A stretch of DNA of 64,000 nt from Ramlibacter tataouinensis TTB310. Its GTDB lineage: Bacteria > Pseudomonadota > Gammaproteobacteria > Burkholderiales > Burkholderiaceae_C. Location of the stretch: contig NC_015677.1 of NCBI RefSeq assembly GCF_000215705.1, positions 2,926,001 through 2,990,000 on the forward strand, in the 5' to 3' direction. Below are positions 16,301 through 25,300 of this stretch, piece by piece (the first letter of the stretch is position 1; each line of letters starts with the position of its first letter). The notes below the pieces were generated by a model. The model did not search any database, was not told the DNA's origin, and worked only from the letters and a program-made list of their open reading frames with translations. Both the position numbers and the translations under genes were made by a program.

Positions 16301-19300
16301 GGCGCCTGCAGTACCGCGCCCGACGCCTGTTCCCAGCAGCGTGAGGTTCTCGACCGACCCCTCCAGGTTGTAGCCATCCGTCGAGGTTCGGACCGTGTCG
16401 ATGCCCTCTCCGTCGTTCTCGATCACCACGTCGGCAAACGAATCGAGGACGTAGGTGTCGTCGCCCGTGCCGCCGACCAGGGTATCGGCTCCGGCTCCCC
16501 CATCGAGAGTGTCGTGGCCGTCGTTGCCTCGCAGCGTGTTGCCGGCGCTGTTGCCAGCGATCACATTGCTCAACCCGTTGCCCGTACCATCGATCGCCGA
16601 CGAGCCCAGCAAAGTCAAGTTCTCCACGTTGGCCGCCAGCGTGTGGGTGACGGAGGCGTTGACAATGTCCGTCCCTTCCCCGGCGTTCTCCCGCACATCG
16701 TCGGCGGCATCATCCACCACGTACGTGTCCGAGCCCAGCCCGCCCTCCATGGTGTCGGCGCCACTGGCGCCGTCCAGGACGTTGTTCAAGGCACTTCCTG
16801 TGAGCCGGTTCGCAAGGTCATTGCCAGTGCCGGAGTAAGCGTAGTTCCCGGCAAGCACAAGGTTCTCGAGATTGGCGCCGAGCGTCCAATCGGTGTCGAC
16901 GCGCACGGTGTCCGTACCCGCGCCGGCTTCCTCCACCACGGTGTCCCCATAGCTCACCACATAGGTGTCGTCTCCGAGGCCGCCGGCCAGGGTGTTGTAG
17001 GCATAGCTGCCAGTCAGCGTGTTCGCCAGCGCATTGCCGGTTCCCTTGACGGCGTAGTCCGTCAACACAAGGTTCTCGACGTTATCGCCCAAGGTGTAGT
17101 CGATGGAGGAGCGCACCGTGTCCGCGCCTTCGCCAGCCAGCTCGATCACGGTGTCGAGCGCGCCGACCACATAGGTGTCGTCCCCCTGGGCGCCACGCAG
17201 CACGTTGGCCGCCGTGTTGCCGGTGAGCATGTTCGCGCCGTCATTGCCGGTTCCGTCAATCGCGGAACTTCCTGTCAACGTCAGGTTCTCCGCATTGGCC
17301 GAGAGGGTGTATGTCACCGAGCTCTGAATCGTGTCGGTGCCTTCACCTGCGTTCTCGATCACCGAGTCCGCGATGTTGTCGACAACGTACGTGTCGTTGC
17401 CCGCAGCACCTTTCATGGTGTCCGCGCCGGCCCCACCATCCAGCACATTGTTCTGCTGGTTTCCGGTCAATGTGTTGTTCAGCGCGTTGCCTGTGGCGTT
17501 GACCGAGCTGGCGCCAGTGAGCACCAGGTTCTCGACGTTCGCCGAGTTGGCCAGCGAATAGCTGATACCCGTCTCGATGGTGTCGACTCCCGCGTTCGCA
17601 CTCTCTACGACGGAGTCCCCCCAGCTGATCACGTACGTGTCGTCGCCCAGGCCACCGGACAGCACGTTGCTGCCGCTGTTGCCGGTCAACACATTCGCCA
17701 GCTCGTTGCCGGTACCGCTGATGCTGGCTGATCCGGTGAGTGTGAGATTTTCGACGTTCGCGCTCAGTGTGTAGCTGGACGATGCAGTGACGGTGTCGAT
17801 GCCTTCGTTCAGGTTTTCGGTGACCACGTCGCTGGCAGTGACGATGTAGGTGTCATTACCCGTCCCGCCGTACAGCCTGTTTATGTAGTCCCCATTGCCC
17901 CAGTTGCTTCCGTCCAAGGTGTCATTGCCCGCCATGCCGTAGAAGTCACCGTGGCCAGCAATCCTGTTGTCCAGGCCATTGCCGTTGCCGGTCCCGCCGT
18001 AGATGTTCAGGTTCTCCAAGTTGGCGCCCAGCGTGTACGTGCCGCCGGAGGGCGAGACCACCTCCACGGTATCGATTCCCTCGTTCAGGTTTTCGGTGAT
18101 CGAGCCGGTCCCGTAGTAGAGGTAGTAGTAGTCGTCGCCTAGGCCGCCCTGGAAAGTTGCCGAGACGCTGTTTTCCCAGATCTCCAGCCGGTCGTTGCCG
18201 AGGCCCCCGATCATGGTGGCGTTTGCCCCGCCTTGGATCGTGTCGTTGCCGGCTCCCCCGTCCAACCTGTCCGCGCCCGCGCGGCCGATGATCCTGTTGT
18301 TGCCGGCATTGCCGATCAGGATATTGTCGCCATCATGGCCTTCCAGCGAGCCGCTGTAGGTTCCCGTCATTGTGGCGTTCTCGATATAACCCACGTAGCG
18401 GTAACCACCGCTGTAGTAGTAATAGCTCATCAGAGAGATGTTCAGTTCTCCCTCGACGCGATCAATGCCGCTGCCGTCGTACTCGAAGACCGACACGAAA
18501 TTGCTGGTGTCCCAGTTTTCGACGTCGCAGTCCATCTCGGGCGCGTTCAGCACGTACACGTCGTCGCCTGCACCGCCGTGCAGCTCGCCGCCCGCACCGC
18601 CGTACAGCGTGTCATTGCCGCCACCGCCATAGACCTTGTCCGGGCCCGCGCCCCCGTCCAGGATGTTTGCTCCATCATTGCCGGTGATCAGGTTTTTTCC
18701 CGCATTACCGTAGCCATTGACGGCAGCCGTGCCGGTGAGCGTCAGGTTTTCCACATTCGCGGCGAGCGTGTGGGTGGCGGCGGTCTGGATGGTGTCGGTA
18801 CCCTCATCGGCGTTCTCTACCACGACCGCACCCGCTGTGAGGACGTAGGTGTCGTCACCGGCTCCGCCGGCCAGCGTGTCGCTGCCGCCTGCGCCGTTCA
18901 AGGTATCGTTGCCGCCGTTCCCGGTGAGCACATTGGCGGCACTGTTGCCGATGAGGGTGTTGTTCGTGTCGTCACCGGTGGCATTCACGCTGCCCGTGCC
19001 CAGCAGGGTGATGTTTTCGATGTTGCCGCCCGAGACGAAGCTCAAAGTGGTTTGGATCGTGTCCGTTCCTTTTCCGGCGCTCTCGACCACCACGTCACCG
19101 GCGTTGTCCACCGTATAGGTGTCGTCACCCAGACCGCCGCTCATTGTGTCCGCCCCGGCGCCGCCATCGATCGTGTTGTTGCCGGCGCTGCCGACGATCA
19201 CATTGTTGAGGGCATTTCCGGTCGCGTTGAGCGCCGCCGTGGCGGTCAGCACCAGATTTTCCACGTTCGCGGAGGTCGCGATCGAGTACGACACATCCGC

Positions 19301-22300
19301 GCGGACCGTGTCGTCGCCCTCGCCGGCCGCTTCGACGACCGTATCGCCGGCACTCACGATGTAGGTGTCGTTCCCCTTACCACCGGTCAGCACGTTCGCC
19401 GCGCTGTTGCCGGCAAGAATGTTGTCCAGTTCGTTGCCGGTGCCGTTGATCGCGTTGGCTCCGGTGAGCGTGAGGTTCTCCACGTGCAGCCCCAGCGTGT
19501 ACGTCACCGAGCTCATCACCGTGTCAATGCCTTCTCCTGCGGTCTCGGTCACCGTGTCACCCGAGCCGATGAAGTAGGTGTCGTTGCCCTGCCCGCCTAC
19601 GAGCACGTTCGCCGCGCTGTTCCCGGTCAGCACGTTGTCCAGGGCGTTGCCGGTGCCGTTGATCACCGACGTGCCCGTCAGCGTGAGGTTCTCAAGGTTG
19701 CTGCCAAGCGTGAATGTCACGCTGCTCTGGACCGTATCGACACCCTCGTTTACGTTCTCGGTGACCACGTCATTCGCGCCGATCACGTAGGTGTCGTTGC
19801 CTGCGCCGCCTGCCAGCGTATTCGCCGCGCTGTTGCCGGTCAGTACGTTGTCGAGCGAGTTTCCGGTACCGTCAGCCGCGCCGGTGCCGGTCAGCGTCAG
19901 GTTTTCGATGTTGGCCGACAGCGTGTAAGTGACGCTGCTCTGGACAACGTCCGTGCCCTCACCTTCGTTCTCGACCACAACGTCGCCGGTTTCTGCCACG
20001 ATGTAGGTATCGTCACCGCCGTTGCCGATCATCGTGTCGTTGCCGGTCAAGCCGCTCAGCGTGTTGCTCAGGCCGTTGCCGGTGAGGACGTTCGCCAGCC
20101 CATTGCCCGTGCCAGTCGTCGCCGCGCCGGTGAGCACCAGGTTCTCGACGACATTGGTCGTGCCGAGGGTGTAGTTGAACGACGTCTCGATGGTGTCGGT
20201 GCCCTGGCCCGCAACCTCCGTTACCGTGTCGCGGGAGTCGTCGATGACGAAGTAATCGTTGCCCGCACCGCCGGTGAGCGTGTCCGTGCCGCCGCCGCCC
20301 TCCAGCCGGTCGTCACCGTCACCTCCGCTCAAGGCGTTGTTGGCAACGTTGCCGATGATGACGTTGCCGAGAGCGTTACCGGTCACACCGACACGGCCGC
20401 TCCCCGTGAGGGTCACGTTCTCGACGTTCGCCCACAGGGCGCTCACGCCGATGTCCGTCTGCACGGTGTCAGTGCCTTCGTCGGCGTTCTCGACCACGGA
20501 GTCCCCCGTGGACATGACGTAGTAGTCGTTACCGGCTCCGCCCGCCAGGACGTTGGCGCCGGAATTGCCCGTCAGCGTGTTGGCCATGGCGTTGCCGGTG
20601 CCATTGACCGCTGCCGTCCCGGTGAGGGTCAAGTTTTCGACGTTGGCGCTCAAGGTGTAGGTAACGGAGCTTTGGACTACGTCAACTCCTTCCCCCGCGC
20701 CCTCGACCACCACATCGCCGCTCTCCGACACGATGTACGTGTCGCTTCCGGCGCTGCCGGCCATGGTGTCGTCGCCGGCCATGCCGCTGAGCGTGTTGTC
20801 GTAAGCGTTGCCGGTGATCACATTGGCAAGGCCATTGCCCGTGCCTGTGGTGGCGCCCCCCGCGAGCACCAGGTTCTCGGTGCTAGCGCCCAGTGTGTAG
20901 TTATAGGCAGCCTGGACGGTATCCGTGCCCTCGCCCGCGTTCTCCACCACCACGTCGGTGGTGCTGTCGACCAGGTAGGTGTCGTTACCGATCCCACCCA
21001 CCAGCGAGTCGGAGCCCGCGCCGCCATCCAGCGTGTCATTGCCGAACCAGCCGGTCAGCGTATTGGACCCGCCGTTGCCGACGATCGCGTTGTCCAGCGC
21101 GTTGCCCGTCCCCGCCAGCGCCGATCCCGTCAAGGTCAGGTTCTCCACCTCACCGGACAGGCTGTAGCTGACGGAGCTCCGGACCGTGTCCACGCCCTCG
21201 CCAGACAGTTCGCTCACGGCGTCCGACGCGTTGTCCACGAGGTACAGGTCGTTGCCGGCGCCGCCGGTCAGCGAGTCGATGCCGGCACCTCCATCGAGCG
21301 TGTCATCGCCAGCCAGGCCCGAGACGGTGTCGTTCCCGCCCAAGGCGTTGATGCTGTCGGCGCCCGACGTGCCACCGAGGACGTCGTTGTCTTCCGTGGG
21401 GACGAAGCTCACGAGGGTTTGGATCGTCGCTGCGTCCCATACCGTGCCGTCGGCGAACTGCACCTGCTCGATCGAGCTCGCTGTGGCGAAGTAACCTGAC
21501 ACTCGCACCTGATCACCGGTGCCGTGGAGGACCAGCGTCAGGTCGTTGCCGCTGCGTTGGACGGCGATATCGCTGGCGGCTATGCCCGCCGCGAAGACGA
21601 TGCGATCCATCGTCCCCGTCGCCTCCGTTTCATTGACGACCGCGTCCGCCTGCCCACCCCGGGAGAAGAGGTAGGTATCGTCGCCGGCGCCACCATCGAG
21701 CCGGTCGTAGCCGGCGGCTCCATCGAGCGTGTCGTTCCCCACAGCGCCCACCAGGGTGTTGTCGTACATTCCGCCGGTCAGCACGTTGTCGAGGACGTTG
21801 CCAGTGCCCCAGCCGCTGTAGCGGATGGTCAGGTTCTCGAGGTTCGCGCCGAGGGTGTAGTCGTACTCGCTGATGACCGTGTCACGGCCTTCATTCGCAT
21901 ACTCGACGATTGTCGCCCCAGGTGTGTTGTAGGTGTCGTCGCCTGTGCCGCCGTAGACGCTCTCGGCGTAGTAGGCGTTCAGATTCAGCCTGTCGTTGCC
22001 GGCGCCGCCATACAAAACCGTCCCCGAGTTGCTGCTGCTGGTGATGGTGTCGTTGCCATCACCCCCGTCCACCGTGGCCCGGCTGTTCGCGAAGATGGTG
22101 TCGCTGCCGCCGTCGCCGTAGGCAAGGCCTCCGTGCACGGTGATCTTGTCGTCGCCTTCGCCGCCGCGGACAGTGTCGACCCCCCACGCGGCGTCGATCG
22201 TGTCGCTGCCGCCGAGGCCGTCGATGGATTCGTTGCCGCCCGTGCCGAATATCTCTTCCGAGCCCTCGGTGGTGCGCGCGAAGAAATCGTGGAGGTTCCA

Positions 22301-25300
22301 CACGACACCGTCCGCGAACTTCACCTGGAAGACGCCGCGATTCGAGATCACCGCGCCTTCTACCCTCAATTCATCAGGAGAATTCTGAATCGTGAGGATC
22401 GCATCCGTGCCGTCGCGGCGAACGCTGACGCTCGACGAGGATACCGACGCGTCAACCATGATCGCGTTGACGTCGATGTTGTTGGTTTCGTCGGAGACGA
22501 AGGTCTTGCCGGTCCGCAGACCCCATTCATAAGTGTCGCTGCCACTGCGACCGTAGAAGGTGCCGCCGGTCACGGAAGGCGCAAAGGTGTCGTTCTTCGT
22601 CGTCCCATACGGCGACATGACCGATCCAAGCGCGCCCGCAACGTACATGGGGGTGGTGTCCGGGGTCCAGGTGGTGCCGTCCGCGAACTTGACCTGCTCC
22701 ACGCGGTAGTCGTAGTAGTAGGTGTAAGAGTAGTTGTTCGGGTTGTAGACGCTTCGGGTGATCGCGTGGTAGTTCTTGACGCGGATGGCGTCGTCGGTGC
22801 CCTTGATGCGGTAGACCTGGTCCAGCCCATCCCGGTAGGCATAAACGTCGCCCGCGGCGACGTCGGCGAACTGCAGGACGTCGGTAGCTCCGCCGTTCTG
22901 CTCATAGTTGTAGATCGAGTCGTGGCCGCCACCGCGGCTGAAGACGTAGGTGTCCACGCCGGCATCGCCCTGCAGGCTGTCGTTGCCGGCGCCGCCATCG
23001 AGGGTGTCGAGGCCGTCCATTCCGAACAGCACGTCGTTTCCTTCGCCGCCATACAGCACGTCGTCACCGATACCCGCCTGGAGTTCGTCCTGGCCTCCGT
23101 CACCGTGCAAGGTGTCATTGCCAGCGTCGGCCACGACGAGGTCCGCACCGTCGCCGCCACTCACTACATCGTTGCCGTCACCGCCCTGGACTTGGTCGTT
23201 CCCTGACTCACCGTCCAAAGTGTCGTTCCCTGCCTTACCAAAGAGGAGATCGTCTTCGGTGCCGCCATACAGCACGTCTGCTTCGGTCCCCCCTTGGAGT
23301 TCGTCACTGCCGCTCTCGCCGTCCAGGTAGTCGAGCCCGGCAAGGCCGAACAACTGGTCATTCCCTGCGCCGCCAAATACGCTGTCGTTCCCGTTGCCGC
23401 CGACCAGGGAATCATTGTCGTCGCCACCGTCGAGATAGTCGTCGCCATCTTCTCCAAAGAGGCGGTCGTTGCCCGCGTCACCGCTTAATTGGTCATTTCC
23501 TGTTCCGCCCTGCAGTTCGTCCTTTCCGCCGCCGCCATACAAGGTATCGTCACCTTCGCCTGACACAAGCAGATCATTGTCTTCCTCTCCGTCGAGGTAG
23601 TCTTTGCCCGCCTCCCCATGCAGGGTGTCGGCACCACCGCCACCGAACATCTGATCGTCGCCCGCATAGCCGCGGAGGTAATCGTCGCCCGCCTCGCCGT
23701 CTAGATAGTCGCTGCCGTGCTGCTCAACCGAAATCCAGTCAGCGTCGCCAAATAGGGTGTCATTACCGTCGCCGCCGAAAAGCTCATCATCAAGGCTGCC
23801 GCCGACCAACTCGTCGTTGCCATCTTCACCGTCGAGGTAATCCCTACCCGTCATCCCATCGGAATAACTCGCGTCGCCATAGAGCACATCATTGCCCCTG
23901 CCCCCGAAAAGGTCGTCGTCGCCGCCCTCGCCTTGGAGCCAATCGTGGCCGTCTTCCCCGTCCAGGTAGTCGTTCCCAGAAATGACGGTACCGGCACCAC
24001 TGTCATACGTAAGCTTGCCGTACTCCCCGGTTAGTTGATCATCGCCAGTTCCGCCAAACAGCATGTCGTCGCCGCCCTGACCGCCCAGAGAGTCGTTCCC
24101 GCTCTCCCCGTACAGCACGTCGTCCCCGTAGAGCCCGGCGAGAAAGTCATTACCTTCACCTCCGTAAAGTACGTCGGCCGCGCCCGCGGAAGGGTTATCG
24201 ATGGTGACTGGACCCCATATGCGGTCAAACGGGTTGCCGTAGTCGGTCACGGTCCAGTCGAAACTGGAAGCCGTGTAGTCATCGTCACCGTTCATCACAT
24301 CCGCGCCTGCTCCTCCCACGAGGACGTCACGCCCGTCGCCCCCGAACAGGACGTCGTTGTCGGAGCCAGCGATGACGACATCGTCGCCCTTACCGCCGTT
24401 CAGCCAGTCACCCTTGATCCCGCTGCCGCTCTGCATGTTTCCATCAGCAGTGGCTTGAGGCAGACCAATCTCCACATTAGCGAAGAGCCGGTCTGCACCA
24501 GCGCCCCCTGCAATGATGTCGGCGCTCGCGCCGCCTTCGATGATGTCATCGCCAGCCATCCCTAGGATCGAGTCACGTCCGCCGAGTCCCTCGATGCTGT
24601 CGTTGCCAGTGCTACCTGAGAGGGTGTCCTCACGGTTTGGAGCAGAGTTGCCGGCGGGATTGCCCCATTCGTCTTTGAGTGGTTGGTCAGGGTTGGGCCC
24701 GTAATCCTTGTCACCAATAATCGTCACGGTCGGTGCCACCAGTTGCTCGCCGAGCGTGATGCCCCATTCCGCGGGGTCGAAATCCTCGCCCAATTCAATG
24801 ATCGAGCCATCGGCGAGTTCGATACGCCAGGGACTATTGTGGGTGAGGACCACGCTGCCGGTAGCGTCTCGCCACACATTAGACGTGCCATCCTTCGTCA
24901 TCAACCCACGGAACCCAAATGGGAGTCCATTGTTGATGACAAGCCGGCCTCCGTCAGGGTCTACGATTCTGTCGTTACCGTCTCCGGTGTTCCAGACGTA
25001 CAAATCATCGCCAAGTCCTCCATACAAGGTGTCTGCACCTGTGCCCCCCTCCAGTACATCGTCACCTCCCATCCCGATCACTACGTCGTCGCCCGTGCCG
25101 GCTCTCAGGTCGTCGCTACGATCATCTCCCACCAACAGGTTCTTATCGAGGCCAAGACCTTTGCCGTTGTCGCCGGTGGCATCGAGCACATTGCCACCCA
25201 TGTTGGGCCCACGGAAGTAGATGGCGGCCGGGTTCCAATTTCCTGGAACTAGAGGCGATTCGCCAAATGGGAGTTGAGCATTAACCCATGTGATGAACGC

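Noticed and set aside
18233..21499. Plus-strand open frame of 1088 codons opposite the RTX repeats
   Set aside because: Its sequence mirrors the repeat period of the minus-strand gene, has no family features or ribosome site, and is explained by codon bias of the RTX repeats. The same holds for the plus-strand frames at 14294-15637, 15827-17731 and 21524-23206.
14580..25140. Repetitive DNA considered as a CRISPR array or satellite
   Set aside because: The repeats are in-frame, diverged, and encode RTX units; there are no identical short repeats with unique spacers.
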